A stretch of 64,000 nt of DNA, taken from the NCBI RefSeq assembly GCF_900269665.1, contig NZ_LT985361.1, positions 7,674,759 to 7,738,758 of the forward strand, given 5' to 3'. This document shows, piece by piece, positions 8,620 through 16,286 of the stretch. How positions within the stretch are numbered: the stretch's first letter is position 1; each line of letters begins with the position of its first letter. Made by a program: the position numbers and the translations under genes. The notes beneath the pieces are model-generated. The model did not search any database. It was not told where the DNA came from and saw nothing but the letters and a program-made list of their open reading frames with translations. The stretch comes from Nocardia suismassiliense (GTDB lineage Bacteria; Actinomycetota; Actinomycetes; Mycobacteriales; Mycobacteriaceae).

Positions 8620-9914
8620 GGTTGTCGCCCATGCCCAGTCGACGGGACGGCACGCGCTTGCTCGGTGCCCATCGATCGGCGCAGCGCGAGGGCGGTGCCC
8701 ACGAGCAGTGCGACGGTGAGCCAGATGTAGGCATTGCGATAGAGCACGGTCGGATGGGCGCGGGCGGCGTAGTCGAAGATGCTGACCAGGGTGGGATCGA
8801 GGAAGGCGAGCACACCGCCGGAGGTGACGAGGGCCGTCGCCAGGAAAACCAGGGGTGTGACGAGACCGCCGCGGCGCAGCGCCAGGTCACCCAGGCAGAT
8901 CAAAAGGGGTGCGAGCCAAACCCAATGGTGCACCCAGCTGAACGGCGAGACCGCCGTCATGGTGACACCGACGCACACCACCGCGGCGAGTTCGCGGCCG
9001 GTCTGTGACAACCGCCGCGCCAGGTACAGGCAGGTCGCCGCCGCCGCGGCCGCGCCTGCGAGCCACAGCAATTGGTGCGCGCCTTCGACTCCGACGGAGC
9101 GAGCGATCATGCCGCGCAGCGATTCGTTGGACAGGTTCGCGGGCACGCCGACGCGGGCCGGGTCGACGAAGGCGCCGCCCCAGAACGTCACGGAATCCTT
9201 CGGCAGCACGGCGAAACCGAGTACGAGAGTCGCGGCACCCGTGCCCACCGCCGTCGCCGCGGCCCGATAGCGGCGGGTGACCAGCAGGTACAGCACGAAG
9301 AAGGCCGGAGTCAGTTTGATACCGGCGGCGATACCGGTCAGCACACCCTTCCAGCGCGACGTGTCGGGCAGCGCCATATCCGCTATCACGAGCAGCAGCA
9401 GGAAGATATTGATCTGACCGAACGCCATGGTCTGGCGGATGGGTTCGCACCACAGCAGCAAGCCGGCGATGGACACGGCCGCCATCGCCAGCCGCGGCTC
9501 TCGCCGGTAGCCGAGCATCGACAGTGCCGCCCAGCAGGTCGCGGCCAGCATGGCGAAATTGCCGAAGCCGCCGACGAACGTATACAGGTCACCGTGCAGC
9601 CAACGCAGTGGCACGAAGAGCGCCGCGGCGAACGGCGTGTAGACGAATTCCCAGACGCCGCGGGTGTTCCCGAGCAGTGGACTGTCATAGACCGAAACCC
9701 CGTGACTCACCCGGTCGCCGGCGATCTGATAGACGCTCAGGTCGATCAGGTGCAGCATCACCTGCCGATGCTCGAGCACCTGCACCAGGTAGTAGCCACC
9801 CGCGACCACCCCGGCGAGCACGATCGCCCACCACACCGGTGGCGCGATGCTGCGGGGCACAGTCGGCGCGGACGACGTTTCGGTGTGCTCGATCGTCGAT
9901 GTCGACAAACCCAC
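8574..9914 (-). CDS. GT87 family polyprenol-phosphate mannose-dependent mannosyltransferase
   Basis: This 446-aa polytopic membrane protein has about ten hydrophobic helices. An early acidic loop with DLSVYQIAGDRVSHG resembles the substrate-binding loop of GT-C enzymes. The overall layout matches GT87 (PimE/DUF2029) alpha-1,2-mannosyltransferases, which use polyprenyl-phosphate mannose outside the membrane to extend phosphatidylinositol mannosides, lipomannan or arabinomannan in mycolata. The sequence includes the family-like WCEPIRQTMAFGQIN and GIKLTPAFF segments. It stands alone, convergent with the ABC pair, so the acceptor cannot be told from context. Confidence 0.82.
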   Translation of the reverse strand: MGLSTSTIEHTETSSAPTVPRSIAPPVWWAIVLAGVVAGGYYLVQVLEHRQVMLHLIDLSVYQIAGDRVSHGVSVYDSPLLGNTRGVWEFVYTPFAAALFVPLRWLHGDLYTFVGGFGNFAMLAATCWAALSMLGYRREPRLAMAAVSIAGLLLWCEPIRQTMAFGQINIFLLLLVIADMALPDTSRWKGVLTGIAAGIKLTPAFFVLYLLVTRRYRAAATAVGTGAATLVLGFAVLPKDSVTFWGGAFVDPARVGVPANLSNESLRGMIARSVGVEGAHQLLWLAGAAAAAATCLYLARRLSQTGRELAAVVCVGVTMTAVSPFSWVHHWVWLAPLLICLGDLALRRGGLVTPLVFLATALVTSGGVLAFLDPTLVSIFDYAARAHPTVLYRNAYIWLTVALLVGTALALRRSMGTEQARAVPSTGHGRQPQSPTGASERFQKSA

Positions 9915-10076
9915 TCCCAGCTATCGGACTCCGTTCGCGCCCACCCACGCTAGTGGCAGCTCCGCGCGGTTTCCACCGCCACCGCAACTGGGTACCCGGT
10001 ACGTCCGCAACCGGCTCGGCACACCGGTCAGGAATCGAGAAGCGGCGGGCACTACCCGGCACATAGCGTTAGTGCC

Positions 10077-10703
10077 ATGAACACCACCACTGAACAGATC
10101 ACCATCGACTCCGTCCTCTTGGAGGTCCCCGACGCCACCGCCGCCGCGGCCTTCTACGCCGCCGCGTTCGGTCTGGGCGACAAGCTCCGCTTCCGCACCT
10201 CCGAGGCGCCGACCAGCGGTTTCCGCGGCTACATCCTGTCGCTCGTGGTGTCGCAGCCGAGCACCGTCGACAGCCTCATCGGCACCGCACTCGAAGCGGG
10301 CGCCAGCACGGTGAAGCCGGCCAAGAAGAGCTTCTGGGGTTATGGCGGGGTCATCCAGGCGCCGGACGGTGCCCTCTGGAAGATCGCGACCTCCGCGAAG
10401 AAGGACACCGGCCCCGCCACCCGCGAGGTCGACGATGTCGTCGTGTTGCTCGGCGTGGACAACGTCAAGGCGACCAAGCAGTTCTACGCCGACCGCGGCC
10501 TGACCGTGGCGAAGAGCTTCGGCAGCAAGTACGTCGAGTTCGATGCCCCGGCCTCGGCGATCAAACTCGCCCTGTACGGCCGCCGTGCCGCCGCCAAGGA
10601 CGCGGGCGTCCCCGAGGAAGGCACCGGCTCGCACCGCTTCGCCATCGTCAGCAACGCCACTCCGTTCGCCGATCCCGACGGATTCGCCTGGGAGACGATC
10701 TGA
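10077..10703 (+). CDS. Glyoxalase/VOC-superfamily protein
   Basis: This 208-aa protein contains two VOC-type beta-alpha-beta-beta-beta modules. The first (about 8-105) has LEVPDATAAAAFYAAAFGL and ends PDGALWKI; the second (about 118-208) ends ADPDGFAWETI. This is the layout of glyoxalase/bleomycin-resistance/dioxygenase proteins, which bind a metal or a small molecule at the module interface. The metal ligands are not obvious, so it may be a binding protein or an isomerase-type enzyme. It is divergent from the GT87 gene and followed by the sulfate transporter in the same direction after 209 bp. Confidence 0.85.
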   Translation: MNTTTEQITIDSVLLEVPDATAAAAFYAAAFGLGDKLRFRTSEAPTSGFRGYILSLVVSQPSTVDSLIGTALEAGASTVKPAKKSFWGYGGVIQAPDGALWKIATSAKKDTGPATREVDDVVVLLGVDNVKATKQFYADRGLTVAKSFGSKYVEFDAPASAIKLALYGRRAAAKDAGVPEEGTGSHRFAIVSNATPFADPDGFAWETI

Positions 10704-10912
10704 CCGGCGCTGAGATGTAGGCCACGTCGGGGCCGTCTCGGCTTGCCACTCGGCCATGGGCGGCGAGTACGGTTGTTCGTGCTGAGCGATAGCTGAGCAC
10801 CGACGCACGGGCAGTGCCGCCTGGCCGGTGCCGCCCGAGATCCTTCCTCGAGGGTCCGTCCTCTCCCCCGACCCGACCTTGCTCGCTCGGTTGTGTCCAG
10901 TGGGGCACGATC

Positions 10913-12418
10913 ATGAACGGAGCGCCCCTCGTGACCACCGCGCAACGAACGAGCAGTGCCGAGGGGACTGTCCTGTCCGCACTGCGCAGTCCGACGCGGT
11001 TGCGCATCGAGGTATTGGCCGGTCTGGTCACCGCGCTGGCGTTGATTCCGGAGGCCCTCTCGTTCTCCATCCTCGCCGGGGTGGATCCGAAGGTGGGACT
11101 GTTCGCGTCGTTCACCATGGCGGTCACGATTGCGATCACCGGTGGCCGGCGCGCGATGATCTCCGGGGCGGCGGGTTCCACAGCGTTGGTAGTCGCGCCG
11201 GTGGTGCACGACCACGGGCTGCACTATCTGATCGCGACGGTGTTGCTTGCCGGGGTGTTTCAGATCGCGATGAGCGTGGCCGGGGTGCCGAAGCTGATGC
11301 GGTTCATCCCGCGCAGCGTCATGGTCGGATTCGTCAACGCGCTCGCGATTCTGATCTTCAGTGCTCAGCTGCCGCATCTGCTCGGGGTGCCGTGGCTGGT
11401 CTATCCGATGGTCGCGGCCGGACTGCTGATCATCGTATTCCTGCCCAAACTCACCACCGTCGTGCCCGCGCCGCTGGTGGCGATCGCCGTGCTCACCGCG
11501 GTGGCCCTGGTGTTCGGACTGGATCTGCCCACGGTCGGCGACGAGGGTGCGCTGCCGTCCAGCCTGCCGACACTGATGTTCCCGGATGTCCCCTTCACGC
11601 TCGACACCTTCGCGATCATCGCGCCCTACGCGCTCGCGATGGCCCTGGTCGGCTTGCTGGAGTCGCTGATGACGGCGAGCCTGGTCGACGACATCACCGA
11701 CTCGCCGTCGAACAAGACCCGTGAATCCTGGGGACAGGGCGTGGCGAATATCGTGACCGGCTTTTTCGGCGGAATCGGCGGCTGCGCCATGATCGGCCAG
11801 ACCATGATCAACGTCAAGATCGCCGGCGCGCGCACCCGCATCTCCACCTTCCTGGCCGGCGTCTTCCTGCTGATTCTGGTCGTCGCACTCAGTGATCTGG
11901 TCGCGCGCATTCCGATGGCGGCGCTGGCCGCGGTCATGATCATGGTGTCGGTGACGACCCTCGATTGGCATTCGGTCGCGCCGAAGACGTTGCGGCGCAT
12001 GCCGATCGCCGAAACCCTCGTCATGGTGCTCACCGTCGTCGTCACCGTGGTGACCGCCGACCTCGCCATCGGCGTCATCGTCGGCGTGCTCACCGCCATG
12101 GTCGCCTTCGCGCATCGCGTCGCCCATTTCACCGAGGTGACCCCGGTGCCCGGCGCCGACATCCGCACCTACAAGGTGCGCGGTGAACTGTTCTTCGCCT
12201 CCAGCAACGATCTGGTCACCCAGTTCGACTACGTCGGCGACCCGGACCACATCGTGATCGACATGAGCGACACCCACATCTGGGACGCCTCCACCGTCGC
12301 CGCCCTCGACGCCATCACCCACAAATACCGGGCCAAGGGCAAGCACGTGGAGATCATCGGGCTCAATCCGGCGTCGCGAGAACGGCATGAACGGCTCAGC
12401 GGCCACGTCGCTCGCTGA
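10913..12418 (+). CDS. SulP family anion transporter with STAS domain
   Basis: This roughly 501-aa inner-membrane transporter has ten or more hydrophobic segments with the SulP signature region (AGLVTALALIPEALSFSILAGVDP). A cytoplasmic STAS domain follows at the C-terminus (about 400-490), with IDMSDTHIWDASTVAAL corresponding to the anti-sigma-antagonist-like core. SulP proteins carry sulfate, bicarbonate or other anions; the substrate cannot be read from sequence. The start MNGAPLVTT at 10913 is chosen because the open frame upstream is not protein-like; a GTG at 10931 is an alternative. The last 23 bp overlap the convergent DUF1772 gene. Confidence 0.9.
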   Translation: MNGAPLVTTAQRTSSAEGTVLSALRSPTRLRIEVLAGLVTALALIPEALSFSILAGVDPKVGLFASFTMAVTIAITGGRRAMISGAAGSTALVVAPVVHDHGLHYLIATVLLAGVFQIAMSVAGVPKLMRFIPRSVMVGFVNALAILIFSAQLPHLLGVPWLVYPMVAAGLLIIVFLPKLTTVVPAPLVAIAVLTAVALVFGLDLPTVGDEGALPSSLPTLMFPDVPFTLDTFAIIAPYALAMALVGLLESLMTASLVDDITDSPSNKTRESWGQGVANIVTGFFGGIGGCAMIGQTMINVKIAGARTRISTFLAGVFLLILVVALSDLVARIPMAALAAVMIMVSVTTLDWHSVAPKTLRRMPIAETLVMVLTVVVTVVTADLAIGVIVGVLTAMVAFAHRVAHFTEVTPVPGADIRTYKVRGELFFASSNDLVTQFDYVGDPDHIVIDMSDTHIWDASTVAALDAITHKYRAKGKHVEIIGLNPASRERHERLSGHVAR

Positions 12419-12878
12419 TCCTGTTGCCGCTATCGGCTCGGCTGGGCCGAGACGCGGTGTAGGCCAGGATGCCGAAGGCGAGAATCGCGGCGGTCGTTCG
12501 CACGGCGTGCGCGAGCTGCCAGCGGTCCCGCACCTCGGACCAGTCGGCGGGCGGCGACTGGGCGTCCCATGCGAGCTGGTCGGCGTTGATCGGCAGGTTG
12601 ATCAGCAGCGTGAGGCCGAAGACGAAGCCGAGTAGCGCGAGTGCGGACACAACCGGCCATCGGGTATTCGTTCGGTAGGCCCATACCGCCGTGCTCAGCA
12701 CCGCGGGTAGCAGCGTGACAACGGCCAGCTTGTCCAGCGAATCGAGCTCGACCAGCCTGACTTGCGTGTAGACCGTGCCATCGAAGCCGCGCAGGGAAAG
12801 CTCCAGAATCGCTACGCCGGTGAGGAATCCGGCGAACAGCCCGGCGAACAGCACACTGGCGAAGCGGGCGTAGTTCAT
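12396..12878 (-). CDS. DUF1772-like four-helix membrane protein
   Basis: This 160-aa protein has four hydrophobic segments. It begins MNYARFASVLFAGLFAGF, contains FGLTLLINLPINADQLAWDA and ends with a helix plus basic tail. The size and the conserved N-P-I-N segment match DUF1772/anthrone-oxygenase-like membrane proteins, whose biochemical role is mostly unknown. The start at 12878 gives an ATGA overlap with the stop of the upstream NmrA-like gene, so the two are translationally coupled; an ATG two codons earlier is possible. Confidence 0.75.
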   Translation of the reverse strand: MNYARFASVLFAGLFAGFLTGVAILELSLRGFDGTVYTQVRLVELDSLDKLAVVTLLPAVLSTAVWAYRTNTRWPVVSALALLGFVFGLTLLINLPINADQLAWDAQSPPADWSEVRDRWQLAHAVRTTAAILAFGILAYTASRPSRADSGNRISERRGR

Positions 12879-13723
12879 GACCATGCCCCCGCGTGATCGG
12901 CGACCCAGGTGGCGAAGGTGCGGGCGGGGCGGCCAAGGATCGTGTCGATCTCGGTGCTGACGGTCGCCGGCCGCGCCAGCTCGCGCTGGTAGCGCGCCAT
13001 CAAGGCCCGAACGAACCGCTCGTCGAGGCCATTTCGGATCATGGCTGCGGCCGCCAGGTCGGCCGGGACCTCCTCGAACCGCAGCGGTCGACCGATCGCC
13101 GCGCCGACGATCGGCACCATCTCGTCGAACCTGAGGGCCGCTGGTCCGGTGATGGGGATTCTTCTGCCGAGCAGCGAATCGTCCACTAGCGCACGGGCGA
13201 TCACCTCGGCGACGTCACGTTCGTGGATCACCGCCCCGGCGAAGCCGGCGTACGGACCTCGGATGGTGTCGCCGAGTGCGACCTGAGCACGCCACATCCC
13301 GAGCGTGTTCATCGCAAAAGAGCTGGGCCGCACCGCAACCCACGGGAGGTCGTTGTCCGTGACGGCACGCTCCACCTCGGTGTTACGGTCGCCGTTGCAG
13401 CGCGAGGGCTGGTGGTCGGGGTCGTCGTCGACGTTGATCGCCGACATGACGACCACCTTTCGCACGCCCTCGTCGGCGGCCAGGCGCAGGAGTTTTTCGG
13501 TATCGTTTCCGGCGGCGCGGGGGTGGACGAAAAGCCCGTGCACACCGTGCATCGCCGATCGAATCGCCTCGGGTGCAACAGTTTCCACGCCACTGGGGAA
13601 ACCGGCGTCCGCTGGAGCGCGGGTCACAGCCCGAACCTCGACGCCTTCCGATAGCAGTGCTTCGACGAGTGGGCGTCCGATGATGCCGGTCGCTCCGGTC
13701 ACTAGGTACATGATGAGGTCCAT
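12875..13723 (-). CDS. NmrA-like NAD(P)-binding oxidoreductase
   Basis: This 282-aa atypical short-chain dehydrogenase has the N-terminal Rossmann motif VTGATGIIGRPLVEALL (dinucleotide site TGxxGxxG). The conserved later segments VVMSAINVDDD, AVRPSSFAMNTL and RDVAEVIARALVDD follow. NmrA/HSCARG-type proteins are redox sensors or quinone/isoflavone reductase-like enzymes; the substrate is unknown. It is coupled to the DUF1772 gene. A start four codons later (MYLVTGATG, 13711) is equally plausible. An ATCATATGAT palindrome at 13773-13782 in the upstream AT-rich patch may be a control site. Confidence 0.85.
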   Translation of the reverse strand: MDLIMYLVTGATGIIGRPLVEALLSEGVEVRAVTRAPADAGFPSGVETVAPEAIRSAMHGVHGLFVHPRAAGNDTEKLLRLAADEGVRKVVVMSAINVDDDPDHQPSRCNGDRNTEVERAVTDNDLPWVAVRPSSFAMNTLGMWRAQVALGDTIRGPYAGFAGAVIHERDVAEVIARALVDDSLLGRRIPITGPAALRFDEMVPIVGAAIGRPLRFEEVPADLAAAAMIRNGLDERFVRALMARYQRELARPATVSTEIDTILGRPARTFATWVADHAGAWS

Positions 13724-13985
13724 TCGAGAGTCATATAGTACGAGAACCGTAGCATATTGCTCTGGACTTCATATCATATGATCTGCGTAACATCCCGCCG
13801 ACCTGATGAATTCACTTGAAAGTCAACGTGATCGAGACCGCTCAGCGGCGAACTCACCGAGTCCCGCCTCGACTGATAGCTATCCGCTCTGAGTGGGAGT
13901 AAGGTGGGGTCCGTGTGTCCGTGAGTCGAAAAGGTGCCACGGATGTATACCGGTCGCCACGATTCGACCGGACCAGGAGACTCCG

Positions 13986-14306
13986 ATGGCCGCTACGTCG
14001 CACCCCGGTGGACCCATCAGTACGCCGCCCCGGAAACGGACACCTCGCCAGTCACTGCGTCTCGAAGCCGAATTGCCCCTCGACACAACCGAATTCGCCG
14101 ACGTCGACGCTCGCCTGGTCCGCCACCTCTTCGACGTCGGCCTACGCCTGCACCACCTCGAAGAAGTCTTCGACCACCCCGACCCCACCCCCCAGCACTT
14201 CCGCACCGCAGGTGCCCAGGTCCAAGAACTCATCGACGACCTCGACGGCCTCATCCGCGACACCGGCCTAGCCGTCCTAGCCCGCCTCTCCGGCAAACCC
14301 CGCTGA
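13986..14306 (+). CDS. Small hypothetical protein with HxxE-type helices
   Basis: This is a 106-aa protein of unknown function. The ATG at 13986 is supported by GGAG seven bases upstream; the longer frame before it is not protein-like. After a Pro/Arg-rich N-terminus, residues from about 35 on (ADVDARLVRHLFDVGLRLHHLEEVFDHP) look like two amphipathic helices rich in His, Asp and Glu, followed by a third helix. The codons are strongly G/C-ending, which supports a real gene. It is convergent with the MarR gene 38 bp away. Confidence 0.65.
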   Translation: MAATSHPGGPISTPPRKRTPRQSLRLEAELPLDTTEFADVDARLVRHLFDVGLRLHHLEEVFDHPDPTPQHFRTAGAQVQELIDDLDGLIRDTGLAVLARLSGKPR

Positions 14307-14344
14307 ACGGCGGCCGACCAGGATTCAGAGGTGGCCTCGCCGAG

Positions 14345-14779
14345 TTACGCCGTCCCCACGGCCTTTTCGAGCAAACGGTGGAGCTGCCGACGCTCCCGCA
14401 GGGTCAGCCGGCTCATCGGGGAGCGGTTGGTGACGACTTGGATGAGTTTGCGGCGGTGCGCTATGCCGGTCTCGGTCAGTGCGACGACTTTGACCCGGCC
14501 ATCGCGTGCGCCGGGGCGACGCTCGACCAATCCACGCTTCTGCAGTTTGTCGATGATGAAGGTGATGGTCGAGGGGTCGCAGTAGAGGCGGCCCGCGAGC
14601 TCCTTCATCGAGGGCGGGTCGGCGTCGGGATCGAGTAGCCAGAGCAGGTTCGCGGAGGGTTCGGTGAGATCGAGCTCACGCAGCGCGTCCGCCACCGCCG
14701 CGCCCAGCTGCCCCGACGCCGCCTGGAACTGGGCGATCAGCTGGTAACCCAATGTTCGCTCGGAGAGTTCGTCAGCCAC
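14345..14779 (-). CDS. MarR family transcriptional regulator
   Basis: This 144-aa winged-helix regulator has a central HTH (PSMKELAGRLYCDPSTITFIIDKLQKRGLVERR) and the wing GARDGRVKVVALTETG, typical of MarR repressors that release DNA on binding phenolic ligands or on Cys oxidation. The start is taken as GTG 14779 (VADELSERTLGYQ) because residues upstream are not protein-like; no strong ribosome site is seen. It is divergent from a secreted hydrolase-fold gene. Several inverted repeats fill the intergenic region, suggesting it controls itself and that gene. Confidence 0.88.
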   Translation of the reverse strand: MADELSERTLGYQLIAQFQAASGQLGAAVADALRELDLTEPSANLLWLLDPDADPPSMKELAGRLYCDPSTITFIIDKLQKRGLVERRPGARDGRVKVVALTETGIAHRRKLIQVVTNRSPMSRLTLRERRQLHRLLEKAVGTA

Positions 14780-14795
14780 AACCCCAGCATACGGG

Positions 14796-14821
14796 GTAGT
14801 TTGAAGCTCCCAGTAAACTAC
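14796..14821. promoter_or_regulatory. Inverted repeat GTAGTTT-N12-AAACTAC, candidate MarR operator 1
   Basis: Perfect 7-bp arms (14796-14802 and 14815-14821) lie 17-42 bp before the MarR start, where a repressor would block its promoter. An imperfect palindrome TTGGATATTCAA (14822-14833, one mismatched pair) abuts it. Confidence 0.55.
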
Positions 14822-14876
14822 TTGGATATTCAAACCTTGACACGGCGCGATCGACGGGTGCATCCTCTCTCAATAA

Positions 14877-14893
14877 GCTTGGAAGTTCCAAGC
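14877..14893. promoter_or_regulatory. Perfect 17-bp palindrome GCTTGGAAGTTCCAAGC, candidate MarR operator 2
   Basis: This perfect odd palindrome is centred at 14885, 20 bp before the ATG of the divergent hydrolase-fold gene. Its TTGGAAnTTCCAA core resembles the imperfect TTGGATATTCAA nearer the MarR gene, consistent with two sites for one dimeric regulator. Confidence 0.6.
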
Positions 14894-14912
14894 AGTTTGA
14901 TGGGAGTGGACC

Positions 14913-15884
14913 ATGTCGGCAACACCATCGAAAATCGCGCGCAAGACCCTCGTCGTCGCCGCTCTCGCGGTCGCCGTAACAGCTTCCGCCGCAGTCGTTC
15001 CCGCGACCGCGGACCCACTTGCCGAGCAGCCACGGCACAGCTTCGCCGAATACCAGGGCATCCCCATCTCGATCTATGAATACGGGCCCAGCGCGGACCA
15101 GGCGCCTACCGTCGTCACCACCGGTGGCTGGCCGGGAGACTCGACGATCTTCGAAGACGCCGCCCGCGCACTCGCCGGCAAATACCACGTCGTCCGCTAC
15201 GACCACCGCGGCGAGGGACTGTCCGGACACGACCTCGACGATCGACTCAACAGCCTGGAGAACCTGGCCGGCGAATTCGGCGCGGTCATCGACCAGACCG
15301 CCCCGGGCCACGTGGTACACACCTACACCGAAGGCTGGGGCTCCTACATCATGTCCGAATACGCCTTCCGCCATCCCGGACGGATCGCGTCACTCAGCTC
15401 CATCGGCGCACCCAGCCTGGACCTGGAGCACTACGCGGTACTCGAATCCGGCCGTGACCCAGCACAACTCGTGCAAGCGGTGCCCGAACTGAGCTATTTC
15501 GCCGCGATGTCCACCCCGATCCTGCCCGAACTCTTCGCCGGAACCGGTTTGGACCAAGCGGCTTTCAGCGCCGCTATCGCCCTCGGCGGGGACGAACCGA
15601 TCAACCTCACCCAGGCCGATCTGGTCTCCGGAGTCTCGATCTACCGCGCGAACATGCCCACCCGGCTGGCCACCACACCCGCCTACGACTACCTCGAAGT
15701 TCCGGTACTTCAAGTATTCCAATCCCCCGACGACGCCCCCTATCTCATCGACGGACTCGACAAACGCACCAACAACCTCTGGCTGACCGAAACCCAAGGC
15801 AGCCACGCCAACTTCGGCCACACCTCCTGGCCGGTGATCAGCACCGAACTGGACAAAGCAATCACCACCACCGAACCCCACTAG
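14913..15884 (+). CDS. Secreted alpha/beta-hydrolase-fold protein lacking the usual nucleophile
   Basis: This 323-aa protein has a signal peptide (about 1-34, cleavage near ATADPL) and an alpha/beta-hydrolase body. The fold is clear from GGWPGDSTIFED (oxyanion region), YDHRGEGLSG, the long helix after the elbow and a C-terminal GSHANFGHTSWP. At the nucleophile elbow, where GHSWGG or GGDWGG is expected, the sequence is TEGWGS (139-144), so Ser or Asp is replaced by Gly141, preceded by Glu140. Either it uses a different residue or it is a non-catalytic binding protein. It is divergent from MarR with shared operators, so it is probably repressed by it. Confidence 0.8.
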   Translation: MSATPSKIARKTLVVAALAVAVTASAAVVPATADPLAEQPRHSFAEYQGIPISIYEYGPSADQAPTVVTTGGWPGDSTIFEDAARALAGKYHVVRYDHRGEGLSGHDLDDRLNSLENLAGEFGAVIDQTAPGHVVHTYTEGWGSYIMSEYAFRHPGRIASLSSIGAPSLDLEHYAVLESGRDPAQLVQAVPELSYFAAMSTPILPELFAGTGLDQAAFSAAIALGGDEPINLTQADLVSGVSIYRANMPTRLATTPAYDYLEVPVLQVFQSPDDAPYLIDGLDKRTNNLWLTETQGSHANFGHTSWPVISTELDKAITTTEPH

Positions 15885-16286
15885 CCGACTCGCAACCGGA
15901 GAAGCTCATGAACGCACCGGCCGTGTTGACTGGAACAGGAATCGGGCGCGCCGGGCCTCCGGTATACCTTCGGGAATCCCGTCGCAGATGCGCCACTCCG
16001 TACCCCCTAAGTGATTCCATGCGGTAGCTTTCAGAGTCGGTGTGTCGTCCCGAGTGGGGCGTCGCCGGAGGGGTTGTCGGGGTTGCGGCGATGCGGAAGG
16101 GGGTCGTGATAGAGGGCGATGACCTGCATGGGCGTTGTGATGCGGTACCCCCGATCGGGGGAGCCAGGGTGGCGGCGCCGCTAGTACCCTGAAGTGGGAC
16201 TCGATACCGGATTGCCTGCGCCGTGGCCGTGACTGCACTTGGCTGCGCGGCGTATCGGAAGCATGTGAAACCCGGGAGGGGAATCT
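15885..16286. other. 402-bp non-coding region before the StrR-like regulator
   Basis: No convincing gene is seen on either strand. It holds a CCCCCGATCGGGGG palindrome at 16148-16161 about 125 bp before the regulator start. It probably contains the regulator's promoter and the end signals of the hydrolase-fold gene. This is the left boundary of the biosynthetic cluster. Confidence 0.5.

Noticed and set aside
10484..12406. 640-aa minus frame opposite the VOC and SulP genes
   Set aside because: Its His/Asp/Arg/Gln-rich composition is an antisense artefact of the membrane protein on the + strand.
16148..16161. CCCCCGATCGGGGG palindrome as an operator
   Set aside because: GC-only symmetry of this length is not unusual in such DNA; noted only as gap content.
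15906..16238. 110-aa minus frame before the regulator
   Set aside because: Arg/Pro-rich, no ribosome site, no family; likely chance.
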